From positions 135,744-199,743 of the forward strand of contig CACKCQ010000002.1 in the NCBI GenBank assembly GCA_902598655.1: a stretch of DNA of 64,000 bases, read 5' to 3'. The stretch's first letter is position 1, and each line of letters begins with the position of its first letter. Origin of the DNA: an uncultured Pelagibacteraceae bacterium. Its GTDB lineage: Bacteria; Pseudomonadota; Alphaproteobacteria; Pelagibacterales; Pelagibacteraceae. Positions 1-9,945 of this stretch are shown here, piece by piece. The position numbers were made by a program, and so were the translations under genes. The notes beneath the pieces are model-generated. The model did no database searches, was not told the DNA's origin, and was given only the letters and a program-made list of their open reading frames with translations.

Positions 1-914
1 TCATTTGGAACAACTAAATTTGGATCAACATTTAGTTTCATCCCAATACCTTCACATTCTTCACAAGCTCCATACGGACTGTTGAATGAGAAAAGTCTTG
101 GTTCAATCTCTTCAATAGTAAAACCACTTTCAGGACAAGCAAATTTGGTTGAGAAAATTAATTTTTCAATTTTTCTGTATTTTTTTGGAAGTGTTTCATT
201 TTCATATTCAACAAAAAGTAATCCATTTGCTAAATTAACAGCTGTTTCAACACTTTCAGCTAATCTGTTTCCTAATGATGAATTTATCACAATTCTATCA
301 ACTAAGATTGAAATATCGTGTTTAAGTTTTTTATTTAATTCTGGAACACTTTCAATATCATACAATTGGTCATCAACTTTGATTTTTCTAAATCCTCTTT
401 TTTTGTATCCCAATATATCTTTTTTATATTCACCCTTACGTCCTCGCACGACTGGAGCATATAAATATATTGTAGATTTTTTTGGTAATTCTTTAATCTT
501 ATCAACAATTTGACTAATAGTTTGTGAAGTAATTGGTTTACCAGTGAATGGAGAGTAGGGTATTCCAGCTCTTGCATAAAGTACTCTCATGTAATCGTAT
601 ATTTCGGTTACAGTTGCAACTGTTGATCTTGGATTTTTAGAAGTATTTTTTTGTTCTATTGAAATTGCTGGACTCAAACCTTCGATTAAATCTACATTTG
701 GTTTTTTCATTTTGTCTAAAAACTGTCTTGCGTATGCAGATAAACTTTCAACATATCGTCTTTGACCTTCTGCATAGACAGTATCGAATGCTAATGATGA
801 TTTTCCTGACCCAGATAGACCCGTTATTACAACAAATTTGTCTTTAGGAATCTCTAGTGAAATATTCTTTAAATTGTGCTCTTTTGCGCCCTTAATAAGT
901 ATCTTTTTAAGCAT
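1..914 (-). CDS. uvrA: UvrA, excinuclease ABC subunit A (N-terminal part, truncated by window edge)
   Basis: Damage-recognition ATPase of nucleotide excision repair. The minus-strand frame opens at ATG 914 and stays open to base 1, giving about 304 residues of a protein usually near 950. It carries the Walker A motif [14 protein letters not shown] near residue 31, followed by [19 protein letters not shown], both hallmark UvrA sequences, and further on the [14 protein letters not shown] segment before the first zinc module. The first zinc cysteine pair reads CPES, with the second cysteine replaced by serine; I recall the same form in other alphaproteobacterial UvrA. It is divergent from ssb with about 80 bases between them. 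I saw no clear LexA-type operator there. The rest of the gene lies outside the window. Confidence 0.96.
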   Translation of the reverse strand, partial: MLKKILIKGAKEHNLKNISLEIPKDKFVVITGLSGSGKSSLAFDTVYAEGQRRYVESLSAYARQFLDKMKKPNVDLIEGLSPAISIEQKNTSKNPRSTVATVTEIYDYMRVLYARAGIPYSPFTGKPITSQTISQIVDKIKELPKKSTIYLYAPVVRGRKGEYKKDILGYKKRGFRKIKVDDQLYDIESVPELNKKLKHDISILVDRIVINSSLGNRLAESVETAVNLANGLLFVEYENETLPKKYRKIEKLIFSTKFACPESGFTIEEIEPRLFSFNSPYGACEECEGIGMKLNVDPNLVVPN

Positions 915-960
915 AATTTTAGTTGCTTTAGATTAATAAAATTAATATTCAAGCCTATTA

Positions 961-976
961 ATGTTATAAATAACAT
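961..976. promoter_or_regulatory. Inverted repeat in the uvrA-ssb divergent intergenic region
   Basis: ATGTTAT-AA-ATAACAT, two perfect 7-base arms around a 2-base centre, 18 bases before the ssb start. It could be an operator or simply AT-rich symmetry. No function is assigned. Confidence 0.25.
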
Positions 977-994
977 TTCAAATATATAAATATT

Positions 995-1441
995 ATGGCA
1001 GGAAGCTTAAATAAAGTACTTTTAATCGGTCGATTAGGCGCAGATCCAGAAGTTAAACAAATGGTTAACGGTAAAAGTGTAGCAAGATTAAGCCTAGCTA
1101 CCAGTCAATCATGGAAAGATAAAAATACCGGTGAAAAAAAGGAAAAAACTGAATGGCATAGAGTAGTTGTTTTCAATGAAGGACTAGTAAATGTAGTTCA
1201 ACAATATTTAAAAAAAGGAGCACAAGTATACGTTGAAGGACAACTGACTACTAGAAAATGGAAAGATGAACAATCAGGTCAGGATAAATATTCTACTGAA
1301 ATTTTAATTCAAGGATACAATTCATCATTAACAATGTTAGGTGGAGGAAATCAAAATTCAATTCCATCTCAAGACAACAAACAAAGTTTTGATGATAGTT
1401 CTATGGCTCAAAACGAGTTAGACGACGATATCCCTTTCTAA
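995..1441 (+). CDS. ssb: Single-stranded DNA-binding protein SSB
   Basis: Binds and protects single-stranded DNA in replication, repair and recombination. The 148 residues start [20 protein letters not shown], the usual SSB opening. The OB fold occupies about residues 1-110 and includes WHRVVVF and [11 protein letters not shown] short low-complexity linker leads to the acidic tail [13 protein letters not shown] end (DDDIPF), the conserved protein-interaction tip. Length is slightly shorter than E. coli SSB because the linker is short. It is first in a plus-strand run with gyrA, whose start is 4 bases after the ssb stop codon. Confidence 0.97.
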   Translation: MAGSLNKVLLIGRLGADPEVKQMVNGKSVARLSLATSQSWKDKNTGEKKEKTEWHRVVVFNEGLVNVVQQYLKKGAQVYVEGQLTTRKWKDEQSGQDKYSTEILIQGYNSSLTMLGGGNQNSIPSQDNKQSFDDSSMAQNELDDDIPF

Positions 1442-1445
1442 ATAA

Positions 1446-4019
1446 ATGCAAAAAAACGAAGTAACTAAAGATTTAAATATTAAACCAATTTCGATGTATG
1501 ATGAAATGAGTTCATCATATTTATCTTACGCCATGAGCGTAATAATTAGTAGGGCATTACCCGACATAAGAGACGGACTTAAACCTGTTCACAGAAGAAT
1601 TTTATATGCAATGCACAAAGGTGGTTTTGATTGGTCAAAACAATTTAGAAAATCTGCAAGAATTGTTGGAGACGTAATTGGTAAATATCATCCACATGGT
1701 GATCAAGCTGTGTATGACGCCTTGGTTAGAATGGTTCAAGATTTTTCAATGAGTGTTCCTTTAATTGATGGTCAGGGTAATTTTGGTTCAATAGATGGTG
1801 ATCCACCTGCAGCAATGAGGTATACAGAAACAAAACTTGCAAAAATATCTCAATTTTTGATTGATGATATAGAAAAAAATACTGTCTCATTTAAAAGTAA
1901 CTACGACGAAACTGAGCAAGAACCCACAGTATTGCCAGCTCAATATCCTAATCTTTTGGTAAATGGAGCCGGAGGTATCGCTGTTGGTATGGCTACTAGT
2001 ATACCACCACATAATCTTGGTGAAATTATTGATGGAACTTTAGCGCTTATAAAAAATAAAGATATTAAAGTTAAAGAGTTAATGAAGCATATACCTGGCC
2101 CTGATTTTCCAACTGGTGGAGTTATTATCGGTAAAGATATTATTCGAGAAGGATACAAAACTGGCAGAGGTTCTTTTAAAATTAGAGGTGAGATAAATGT
2201 AGAAAATCTTAAAAATGGTAAAGATAGATTAGTAATTACTTCAATACCTTATCAAGTAAACAAATCTAACTTAAATGAAAAAATTGCAGAATTGGTTAGA
2301 GACAAAAAAATCGAGGGTATAAGTGACATTAGAGATGAATCTAATAGAGAAGGTATAAGAGTTGCAATCGATCTAAGAAGAAGCGTTGAGCCCGAGACAA
2401 TCAAAAGACAACTTTATAAATATACATCCATTGAAACTTCATTCGGTTTTAATTCATTAGCCATTGTTGATAATAAACCTAAAACATGTTCATTAAAAGA
2501 TTTTTTAGAAAACTTTTTAAAATTTAGAGAAGATGTAGTCATTAAAAAAACTAAATATGATTTAAAAAAAGCCGAAGATCGTGTTCATGTATTACTTGGT
2601 TTATCTGTTAGTGTAGAAAATATAGATAAAGTAATAAAAATTATTAGATCTTCAAAAAATCCAGAAGAAGCAAAAAATACTCTTATAAAAACTAAATGGA
2701 AAATAACAAAATCTGCAAAATTAATTAAATTAGTTGATAGTAAAAATTATAAAGGATCATATAATTTATCTGAGACTCAAGTTACATCAATACTAGAACT
2801 TAGATTACAAAAATTAACTGCCCTTGGAATTAATGAAATTGAAGAAGAAATAAAAAAATTATCTGAATTGATTACAAAGTATAAAAAAATAATAAATTCT
2901 AAAACTGAACTATTAAAAGTAATAAGTAATGAGTTATCTCAAATTAAAGAGAAATTCTCATCTCCGAGAAGAACCCAGATTATAGATGCTGTATTAAACT
3001 ATAATATTGAAGAAACTATTCAAAAAGAGTCTGTAATAATTACAATTACTTTACAAGGATACATTAAAAGAGGCGCTTTAAGTAATGTTAAACAGCAAAA
3101 AAGAGGTGGTAAAGGCAAAACTGGAATTAAGACAAGAGATGAAGATTCTGTAGTACAAACATTATCGGTAAACACTCACACATCTGTACTATTTTTCTCT
3201 ACAGAAGGATTAGCATACAAAGTTAAAGCTTGGAAAATTCCGGAAGGATCAGCTGCATCAAAAGGTAAGTCTTTATTTAATATTCTTCCTCTAAAAAATC
3301 ATCAATCAATTAGTTCAATTATGCCATTTCCAGATAGTGATGTTGATACAAAAGACATGCATATCATTTTTGCAACAAGTGAAGGAAAAATTAGAAAGAA
3401 TAATCTTGAAGATTTTACCTCAATTAATGCTTCAGGTAAAATTGCAATGAAACTTGACGGTAATGATAAAATTATTGGTGTTAAAATTTGTAGAGATGAT
3501 CAGGATATAATTTTAAGTACTAAATTAGGAAAATGCATAAGGTTTGAGTCAAAAAAACTTAGAGTTTTCAAAGGTAGATCATCAAAAGGTATAAGAGGTA
3601 TTAATTTAGCAGAAAATGATACTATCGTATCTCTGTCTATTATTGATCATGACTCAAATAAGAAAGCAAAAACTAAAGACCAAAAATCTGAAATTAAAGC
3701 TAAAGAAAAATTCATTTTGTCTATTACAGAGAATGGTTATGGTAAGAGAACATCTCATTATGATTATAGAGTTACAAATAGAGGTGGAAAGGGAATTATT
3801 GGTATTGTCAATTCACAAAGAAACGGGAATGTTTCTTCATCATTTCCAGTTTTTCAAGGAGATCAAATATTAATTTCAACAAATAAAGGTAGAGTGATAA
3901 GAACAGCTGTTAAAGAAATAAGAATAGCTGGTCGTAATACTCAAGGTGTCAGAATAATTAAACTGACTGGTGATGAAAAAGTAGTTTCTGCTATTAAATT
4001 AGATGATAATCTTATTTAA
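1446..4019 (+). CDS. gyrA: DNA gyrase subunit A
   Basis: Breakage-reunion subunit of DNA gyrase, which introduces negative supercoils. The 857-residue protein has the quinolone-resistance region near residues 70-110 ([17 protein letters not shown]), the catalytic tyrosine in AAMRYTE at about residue 126, and a C-terminal beta-pinwheel. The GyrA box, seen as QQKRGGKGK near residue 550, separates it from ParC, which lacks an intact box. Four bases lie between the ssb stop and this ATG, and its TAA overlaps the coaD start by one base (TAATG), so translational coupling is likely. Confidence 0.97.
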   Translation: MQKNEVTKDLNIKPISMYDEMSSSYLSYAMSVIISRALPDIRDGLKPVHRRILYAMHKGGFDWSKQFRKSARIVGDVIGKYHPHGDQAVYDALVRMVQDFSMSVPLIDGQGNFGSIDGDPPAAMRYTETKLAKISQFLIDDIEKNTVSFKSNYDETEQEPTVLPAQYPNLLVNGAGGIAVGMATSIPPHNLGEIIDGTLALIKNKDIKVKELMKHIPGPDFPTGGVIIGKDIIREGYKTGRGSFKIRGEINVENLKNGKDRLVITSIPYQVNKSNLNEKIAELVRDKKIEGISDIRDESNREGIRVAIDLRRSVEPETIKRQLYKYTSIETSFGFNSLAIVDNKPKTCSLKDFLENFLKFREDVVIKKTKYDLKKAEDRVHVLLGLSVSVENIDKVIKIIRSSKNPEEAKNTLIKTKWKITKSAKLIKLVDSKNYKGSYNLSETQVTSILELRLQKLTALGINEIEEEIKKLSELITKYKKIINSKTELLKVISNELSQIKEKFSSPRRTQIIDAVLNYNIEETIQKESVIITITLQGYIKRGALSNVKQQKRGGKGKTGIKTRDEDSVVQTLSVNTHTSVLFFSTEGLAYKVKAWKIPEGSAASKGKSLFNILPLKNHQSISSIMPFPDSDVDTKDMHIIFATSEGKIRKNNLEDFTSINASGKIAMKLDGNDKIIGVKICRDDQDIILSTKLGKCIRFESKKLRVFKGRSSKGIRGINLAENDTIVSLSIIDHDSNKKAKTKDQKSEIKAKEKFILSITENGYGKRTSHYDYRVTNRGGKGIIGIVNSQRNGNVSSSFPVFQGDQILISTNKGRVIRTAVKEIRIAGRNTQGVRIIKLTGDEKVVSAIKLDDNLI

Positions 4020-4513
4020 TGAAAAATATAGCTATCTATCCAGGAACTTTTGATCCAATTACTTTTGGCCATATAGATGTCATTAAAAAATCACTTAAGA
4101 TAGTAGATAAAGTAATTGTAGGTATTTCAGATGGAAATCAGAAAAACTTCCTATTCTCATTAGATGAAAGAATAGAAATTGTTAAAAGAGCTCTTTATGT
4201 AGATCTGAAATTTAAAAAGAATAAGGTTGATGTTATAAAATTTAATACTTTGACAACAGACCTTTGTAAAAAATATAAATCAAATATAATCTTAAGAGGC
4301 TTAAGAGCAGTTTCTGATTTTGAGTATGAGTTCCAATTAGCTGGAATGAATAGAAAACTTAATAATCAAGTTGAGACAATTTTTTTAATGTCAGATGTTG
4401 AAAATCAAATAATATCATCTAGGTTTGTTAAAGAAATCGCTCAACATAATGGTGATTTGAAAAAATTTACGACCAAAAGTACAATTAAATCATTGAAAGA
4501 GGTTTATGAATAA
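4019..4513 (+). CDS. coaD: Phosphopantetheine adenylyltransferase
   Basis: Transfers AMP to 4'-phosphopantetheine to make dephospho-CoA, the fourth step of CoA synthesis. It is 164 residues long, the normal size. The nucleotidyltransferase signature PGTFDPITFGHIDV is at residues 8-21, and the second signature, ISSRFVKEIA, is near residue 130. It overlaps the gyrA stop by one base, and its 3' end overlaps the following cyclophilin gene by 8 bases. The gyrA-coaD-ppi order is common in alphaproteobacteria. Confidence 0.96.
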   Translation: MKNIAIYPGTFDPITFGHIDVIKKSLKIVDKVIVGISDGNQKNFLFSLDERIEIVKRALYVDLKFKKNKVDVIKFNTLTTDLCKKYKSNIILRGLRAVSDFEYEFQLAGMNRKLNNQVETIFLMSDVENQIISSRFVKEIAQHNGDLKKFTTKSTIKSLKEVYE

Positions 4514-5063
4514 ATTTTTAAATATTTTAATTATTTTTTTTATTTTTTTATCAACAAATTTAATAGCAAAGGAGAATATAATGATTTTAAAATTAAAAGA
4601 CGGTGATGTAAAAATTGAAATGTACCCAGACGTTGCACCAAATCATGTTAAAAGAATACAAGAGTTAGCAGACTCAGGACAATATGATAATGTTGTTTTT
4701 CATAGAGTAATTGATGGGTTTATGGCACAAACAGGTGATGTAAAATTTGGAAATTCATCTTCAAAAGATTTCGATTTAAGAAGAGCGGGTATTGGTGGAT
4801 CTGATTTACCAGATTTAAATCAAGAATTTAATGACCTTCCTCATGATAGAGGAACCGTTTCTATGGCAAGATCGTCAGATCCTAATAGCGCCAATAGTCA
4901 ATTTTTTATATGTTTTAAACCAGCACCTTTCCTAGATAGACAATATACTGTTTTTGGAAAAGTAATAGAAGGAATGGAATTTGTTGATATGATTACAAAA
5001 GGTGATGGCAATAACGGAGCAGTTTCAAATCCAGATAAAATTATTAGTTTTAAATCTCAATAA
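4506..5063 (+). CDS. Cyclophilin-type peptidyl-prolyl isomerase, probably periplasmic
   Basis: Catalyses cis-trans isomerisation of prolyl bonds during protein folding. The first 21 residues are a hydrophobic signal segment ending NLIAKEN, so export to the periplasm is likely. The cyclophilin core follows, with FHRVIDGFMAQTGD (catalytic arginine region) around residue 70 and SMARSSDPNSANSQFFI around residue 120. Length of 185 matches PpiA-like proteins. It overlaps coaD by 8 bases and precedes tgt by 11 bases. The exact paralogue name (ppiA versus ppiB) is uncertain. Confidence 0.92.
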   Translation: MNKFLNILIIFFIFLSTNLIAKENIMILKLKDGDVKIEMYPDVAPNHVKRIQELADSGQYDNVVFHRVIDGFMAQTGDVKFGNSSSKDFDLRRAGIGGSDLPDLNQEFNDLPHDRGTVSMARSSDPNSANSQFFICFKPAPFLDRQYTVFGKVIEGMEFVDMITKGDGNNGAVSNPDKIISFKSQ

Positions 5064-5074
5064 TTAAATAATGA

Positions 5075-6187
5075 ATGTCATTGAAAGATTTCAATTTTAA
5101 TGTTCATCATACTCAAAATTATGCAAGAGTAGGAGTTATAGAGACCCATAGAGGCAATATAAATACTCCTGCATTTATGCCAGTTGGTACTCAAGCAACT
5201 GTTAAAGGTGTTTTTTTAGAAGATATAAAAAAAACAGGTAGTGAGATCATCTTATCAAATACTTATCATTTAATGATAAGACCTGGTGTTGAAAGAATCG
5301 AAAGTGTTGGAGGACTTCATGAATTCATGAATTGTGATTTACCAATTTTAACGGACTCAGGTGGTTTTCAAGTTATGTCTCTGTCAAAATTAAATAAAAT
5401 CGATAGAGATAAAGGTGCAATTTTTCAATCACATATAGATGGTAAAACTTTTATTTTAAGCCCTGAAGAAAGCATAAGAATTCAAAAAGGTTTGAACTCA
5501 GACATAGTAATGGTTATGGATGAATGCCCTAAAAATACTAAAGATTATGACAAAATTAAAAAATCAATGGAATTATCATCAGAGTGGGCAAAAAGATCAA
5601 AAGATGCATTTGGAATAAATGACCACAAAGGTTTATTTGGAATTGTACAAGGTGGATTATTTAATAATCTAAGAATCAAATCTTTAAACAATCTTATCGA
5701 TATTGGATTTAATGGATATGCTCTAGGAGGATTGGCAGTAGGGGAAACACAAGATGAAATGTTTGATGTTCTTGATGGAATAAAAGATCATATGCCTAAA
5801 GAAAAACCAAGATATTTAATGGGTGTTGGTACTCCATCTGATATACTTGGTGCAGTTAAGAGAGGTGTTGATATGTTTGACTGTGTAATGCCAACTAGAT
5901 CTGGGAGAACTGGTTTGGCTTTTACTTGGGAAGGACAAATTCAAATTAGAAACTCAAAATATAAAAATGATAATACTCCACTGGACAGAAGTGTCACAAA
6001 GTTCAATTTAAATAAGTATTCTAAGAATTATTTAAATCATTTATTTAATACCAACGAAATGTTGGCCTCAATGATTCTGACCCTTAATAACATCAACTTT
6101 TATCAAGATTTAATGAGAAACATCAGAGACAATATAAAACATGGTACTTTTGATGAATTTCACGATAAGTACATCAATAAATTGTAA
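5075..6187 (+). CDS. tgt: tRNA-guanine transglycosylase (queuosine), lacking the zinc site
   Basis: Exchanges guanine 34 for preQ1 in tRNAs with GUN anticodons. The 370-residue protein keeps the catalytic core: DSGGFQVMSL around residue 94 (catalytic Asp), the substrate-pocket IVQGG segment, and the MPTRSGRTG nucleophile region near residue 270. The C-terminal zinc site normally reads PLDxxCxCxxCxxY with a histidine 26 residues later. Here the 10-residue spacing between PLD and Y is intact, but the three cysteines read V, K and L and the histidine reads N, so all four ligands are gone. It is probably still a folded enzyme, because the rest is well conserved and in frame. Last gene of the ssb-gyrA run. 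Confidence 0.93.
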   Translation: MSLKDFNFNVHHTQNYARVGVIETHRGNINTPAFMPVGTQATVKGVFLEDIKKTGSEIILSNTYHLMIRPGVERIESVGGLHEFMNCDLPILTDSGGFQVMSLSKLNKIDRDKGAIFQSHIDGKTFILSPEESIRIQKGLNSDIVMVMDECPKNTKDYDKIKKSMELSSEWAKRSKDAFGINDHKGLFGIVQGGLFNNLRIKSLNNLIDIGFNGYALGGLAVGETQDEMFDVLDGIKDHMPKEKPRYLMGVGTPSDILGAVKRGVDMFDCVMPTRSGRTGLAFTWEGQIQIRNSKYKNDNTPLDRSVTKFNLNKYSKNYLNHLFNTNEMLASMILTLNNINFYQDLMRNIRDNIKHGTFDEFHDKYINKL

Positions 6188-6197
6188 ATTTTTAACA

Positions 6198-6225
6198 TTG
6201 ATTAATAAAAAAAAATCAATATAAA
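6198..6225 (+). promoter_or_regulatory. Candidate sigma70 promoter of tRNA-Lys
   Basis: TTGATT at 6198-6203, a 16-base spacer, then TATAAA at 6220-6225, placing initiation a few bases before the tRNA 5' end at 6238. The segment also contains a 7-base inverted repeat (ATTGATT/AATCAAT). Confidence 0.5.
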
Positions 6226-6237
6226 AACGCTTCTTGG

Positions 6238-6313
<76 letters not shown>

Positions 6314-6314
6314 C

Positions 6315-7136
6315 TTATGCAATAGGCGGATATTTAATAATAATTTCGTTTATCCAATTTGTAATATTATTAATTCTATTTGTTGATGATGGGTGAGTAG
6401 ACATAAATTCTGGTGGTTCTTTCCCTTTTTTAGCTTCTTTCATTCTTTCCCAAACTTTGATTGTTTCCCTAATGTCATAACCAGATAATGATGCAAATAT
6501 CAAACCAAGATAATCAGCTTCACTCTCTTGCTTTCTATTGAAGGGATTCATAATTCCTATTTGTGATAATAAACCGACAGCATTCATCCCTGTGGTTCTA
6601 TTTATCTGAGATACTTTACCTTTAGTGGCTATATCTAAAATAGCTGTACCAGTATTTAACAAAACACCTCTACTTGCTCTCTCTACTGAATGTTTTGCAA
6701 CAGCATGAGCAATTTCATGACCCATTACAGCTGCCAATCCATCTTCATTTTTAGTTATATCTAATAGACCTGTATAAACAGCTATTTTACCTCCAGGCAT
6801 ACACCAAGCATTTTTAACTTTTTTTTTATCAATAAGTATATATTCCCAATCAAAATTTATAGTTGGGTCAGGTATATTATTACGGTCAAAGTATTCTGAT
6901 ATTGAATATTCAATTTTGGATCCAATTTCTTTTATTTGATTTAATGTTTTAGCATCATCACTTAAAGTTTCTTTCTCTTTTACCTTTTCATATAATTGAG
7001 CAGCTTTCGCATTGAGGTTAGATTCGGGAATTAATTTTAGTTGTTTTCGATCTGTTATCGGTGCACTACCACATGCAGATAGGCCAAAAGATAAGCAACT
7101 ACAACCAAATAAATGTATGAAATTTCTTCTATTCAC
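6315..7136 (-). CDS. M48-family zinc metalloprotease, Tat-like lipoprotein (LoiP/BepA-type)
   Basis: Predicted periplasmic membrane-anchored protease of the kind that degrades misfolded outer-membrane proteins. The N terminus MNRRNFIHLF has a twin arginine, followed by a hydrophobic stretch and a lipobox LSAC with cysteine 22, so it may be a Tat-exported lipoprotein. HEIAH at residues 140-144 gives the zinc ligands and catalytic glutamate, and ESEAD near residue 205 provides the third ligand. At 273 residues it has a single catalytic domain and none of the TPR extension of BepA. The gene is convergent with tRNA-Lys. Confidence 0.9.
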   Translation of the reverse strand: MNRRNFIHLFGCSCLSFGLSACGSAPITDRKQLKLIPESNLNAKAAQLYEKVKEKETLSDDAKTLNQIKEIGSKIEYSISEYFDRNNIPDPTINFDWEYILIDKKKVKNAWCMPGGKIAVYTGLLDITKNEDGLAAVMGHEIAHAVAKHSVERASRGVLLNTGTAILDIATKGKVSQINRTTGMNAVGLLSQIGIMNPFNRKQESEADYLGLIFASLSGYDIRETIKVWERMKEAKKGKEPPEFMSTHPSSTNRINNITNWINEIIIKYPPIA

Positions 7137-7178
7137 TTTTTTTACTTAATATATTACACCTTTTTTATAATTATTTAT

Positions 7179-7256
7179 ATGATACTTAATAACAAAATTT
7201 TAATAGTACTATTTGTACTGGCAGTCGTATTTGTCTTATATGCAAGTTACAGTTAA
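7179..7256 (+). CDS. Possible 25-residue single-pass membrane microprotein
   Basis: ATG 7179 to TAA 7254-7256 encodes a peptide beginning MILNNKILIVLF and consisting almost wholly of one hydrophobic helix, with a short AsnAsnLys head and a TyrAlaSerTyrSer tail. It ends 3 bases before the DUF502 gene and is in a position for co-translation. It is too short to judge by codon use. It could equally be a chance frame in the leader of the next gene. Confidence 0.3.
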   Translation: MILNNKILIVLFVLAVVFVLYASYS

Positions 7257-7259
7257 TTT

Positions 7260-7883
7260 ATGGCAAAATTAAAGAGAAGAGGCATTTCAATCCTTGGAAG
7301 ACTTAGAAACTATTTTATAGCAGGAATAGTTGTTCTTGTTCCAATAGGTATCACATTATATTTAACTAGATTTTTTATATCTATATCGTCAAAATTAATA
7401 CCAAACGAATTAAATCCAAATAGTTACTTGCCTTTTGCAATACCAGGTTTGGAAATATTATTAGCTATAATTTTTATTACAATAATTGGAAGTTTATCTC
7501 TTTCATTTATTGGAAAAAAAATACTTAAAATATTTAATGATATATTAAAAAGAATACCAATTCTTAGAACAATTTATTCAGCAATTGGCCAAATGACTGA
7601 AACATTAGCACCAAAAAAAGGATCAAAGAAAAGTGTAGTCTTAGTTGAGTATCCGAGAAAAGGTAGTTGGGCAGTAGGGTTTGCGACCAGAGAAAACGAT
7701 GGTGAAATATCAAAAAAAACAAATACTAATCTTATTAATGTATTTGTTCCAACAACACCAAATCCTACAAGTGGATTTTTATTAATGTTTCCCAAAGATG
7801 AAGTTATTTATTTAGATATGACTTTTGAAGAAGCTTCTAAATTTATTGTTTCAGCCGGTACTTCAGATCCAAAAAAAATTTAA
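7260..7883 (+). CDS. DUF502 family membrane protein
   Basis: Function unknown. The 207-residue protein opens with a basic segment and a transmembrane helix containing the family pattern RNYFIAGIVVLVPIGITLYL (residues about 16-35), followed by a second helix near residues 60-85. The conserved soluble part includes IPILRTIYSAIGQ and VPTTPNPTSGFLLMFP, both typical of the DUF502 family. It sits convergent with recG, overlapping its end by 4 bases. DUF502 genes next to recG are seen in other alphaproteobacteria, which supports the call. Confidence 0.9.
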   Translation: MAKLKRRGISILGRLRNYFIAGIVVLVPIGITLYLTRFFISISSKLIPNELNPNSYLPFAIPGLEILLAIIFITIIGSLSLSFIGKKILKIFNDILKRIPILRTIYSAIGQMTETLAPKKGSKKSVVLVEYPRKGSWAVGFATRENDGEISKKTNTNLINVFVPTTPNPTSGFLLMFPKDEVIYLDMTFEEASKFIVSAGTSDPKKI

Positions 7884-9919
7884 GAAATTTCGTTAATTAT
7901 TGAGGCTCGATCGTATAATTTTAATAATTTATTATATTTACTGAAATTATCACCTTTCATCTCTAATTTTTTTACTTCTGCCTCAGCAAGTAAGAATAAA
8001 TCTTCATTTAATATGGGATCAGCTAATCTAAAATTTTTAATTCCACTTTGCTTAAATCCTAACAAATCTCCATATCCACGTAATTTCATATCTTCCTCAG
8101 AAATTACAAAACCGTCATCTGAACTTTTTAGAATGTTAATTCTTTTTTTTGCATTTTCACTTAGTGAGGATTTAAACATCAATATACAGTAAGATTGTTT
8201 ACTACCACGGCCGACACGACCTCGTAACTGATGTAATTGGGATAAACCATACTTATCAGCATTTTCAATAACAATTACGTTAGCATTAGGAAAATCAATT
8301 CCAACCTCAATAACAGTGGTTGAAACCAATATATCCAACTCTCTATCTAAGAAATTATTTAAAATTTTGTTCCTTTCATCCTTATCAAGTGAACCATGAA
8401 TTAATCCAATTCTATTCTTAAAATATTTTTCTAAATACTTAAATTTATTTACAACAGATTGTTGTTCAACTTTTTTCGACTCTTCTATCAAAGGACAAAC
8501 CCAGAAAATTTGATTTTTATTAGAAATTTCTTTTTTAACAAATCTAATTATTTCAGATATTTTATCTTCTAACTTACTATATGTTACTATTTTTTTTCTA
8601 TTTTTTGGTTTTTCTTTAATTAAGGTTAAATCCATATCACCATAAACCGTCATCATCATTGTTCTTGGTATTGGAGTTGCAGACATGACTAGAACATCGC
8701 AGTTATTTCCACCTTTTTCTGATAAATCTTTACGCTGACGAACACCAAACTTATGTTGTTCATCAATTATTATTAAACCGAGTTTATTATATTCAACTTT
8801 TTTTTGGAATAACGCATGTGTTCCTATCAAAAAGTCTATTTTACCAAGTTTAAGATTTTCTAAAATTTTCTTTCTATCAGCATATTTTGACTTACCCGTT
8901 AACATTTCAATTTTTACATTTTTGGGTAGATATTTTTTAGCAAAAGAAAAATGTTGCTTTGCTAGAATTTCAGTCGGCACCATAAAGCTTGTTTGATATC
9001 CAGCATTTATACAATTTACCGCAGCTATCATCGATACTATTGTTTTACCAGATCCAACATCTCCTTGTAAAAGTCTAAACATTCTACTTTTTGACTTAAG
9101 ATCTTCGTTTATTATTTTTATTGCTGCTTCTTGATCATTAGTTAATTTAAAATTTAAATCTTGTATCATTTTTTCCTTACAATCTTTAAAAATTTTTTTT
9201 GATTTCTTTATTATTTTTATTTTAGTTCTTATTTTTGAGGATAATAAAAAATGAGCAAACAATTCATCAAAAACTAACCGTTTATAATACTTAGATTTTA
9301 AAATTTCTTTAGTATCAAGACTGTGAATTTTTAAGATTGCATCTTTCCACTTAATATTATTAAATTTTTTCTTTATATCATCATTTAACCACTCATCTAA
9401 ATCTGGTAATTCCTTTAAAACTTCATTAATTATATTATTATATTTATTAATCGTAAGACCATCTGTAAGACTATATTTATTTTTAGTCTCTAAGATATTT
9501 TCATTACTTTCTTTAACCTGAGTAGGATTAGTTATTTGATATTTATTTCTAAAAAAATTAATTTTTCCACTTATTATTATTTCGGTATTTAATGGTAAGA
9601 TTTTTTTTATATATCCTTCATATGAATTAAAAAAAACGCAATCTATTTTTATATCATTACTTTGACACACAACTCTATTGGGTAATCTTCTTATTCTAGG
9701 AAAATTATATTTTAAAGGTGTTAATTTAATTGTTTGTAACTTACCTATTTGTATATCACCAATATTCGTTACTTTGGAATTTTCAATTTTACTCGTAGGT
9801 AGATGCCATAATAAATCAAAAATTGTATTTATATTTTTTCTTTTAAATAATTGGCTTGTTTTTTTCCCTATACCCTTAATATTCTGAATATTTGACAATA
9901 AATAGTCGTGATCATTCAT
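7880..9919 (-). CDS. recG: ATP-dependent DNA helicase RecG
   Basis: Remodels stalled replication forks and branched recombination intermediates. It is 679 residues, close to the usual length. The N-terminal wedge/OB region covers about residues 1-260. The superfamily 2 helicase core includes Walker A LLQGDVGSGKTIVS near residue 290, the DEQH box IIIDEQHKFGVRQR near residue 385, SATPIPRTM near 410, and motif VI QLRGRVGRG near 595. The start at ATG 9919 gives MNDHDYLL. It is divergent from sdhE with 26 bases between the start codons, so the two promoters must overlap. Confidence 0.97.
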   Translation of the reverse strand: MNDHDYLLSNIQNIKGIGKKTSQLFKRKNINTIFDLLWHLPTSKIENSKVTNIGDIQIGKLQTIKLTPLKYNFPRIRRLPNRVVCQSNDIKIDCVFFNSYEGYIKKILPLNTEIIISGKINFFRNKYQITNPTQVKESNENILETKNKYSLTDGLTINKYNNIINEVLKELPDLDEWLNDDIKKKFNNIKWKDAILKIHSLDTKEILKSKYYKRLVFDELFAHFLLSSKIRTKIKIIKKSKKIFKDCKEKMIQDLNFKLTNDQEAAIKIINEDLKSKSRMFRLLQGDVGSGKTIVSMIAAVNCINAGYQTSFMVPTEILAKQHFSFAKKYLPKNVKIEMLTGKSKYADRKKILENLKLGKIDFLIGTHALFQKKVEYNKLGLIIIDEQHKFGVRQRKDLSEKGGNNCDVLVMSATPIPRTMMMTVYGDMDLTLIKEKPKNRKKIVTYSKLEDKISEIIRFVKKEISNKNQIFWVCPLIEESKKVEQQSVVNKFKYLEKYFKNRIGLIHGSLDKDERNKILNNFLDRELDILVSTTVIEVGIDFPNANVIVIENADKYGLSQLHQLRGRVGRGSKQSYCILMFKSSLSENAKKRINILKSSDDGFVISEEDMKLRGYGDLLGFKQSGIKNFRLADPILNEDLFLLAEAEVKKLEMKGDNFSKYNKLLKLYDRASIINEIS

Positions 9920-9945
9920 GATTTATATATATAAAGATTTAATTA

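Noticed and set aside
82..577. Frames inside the first 600 bases on both strands
   Set aside because: They are shadows of uvrA, which reads through the region on the minus strand from 914 with clear UvrA motifs.
720..760. Loss of a zinc cysteine in UvrA (CPES) as a novelty
   Set aside because: The same substitution is, as I recall, present in many alphaproteobacterial UvrA proteins, so it is not specific to this genome.
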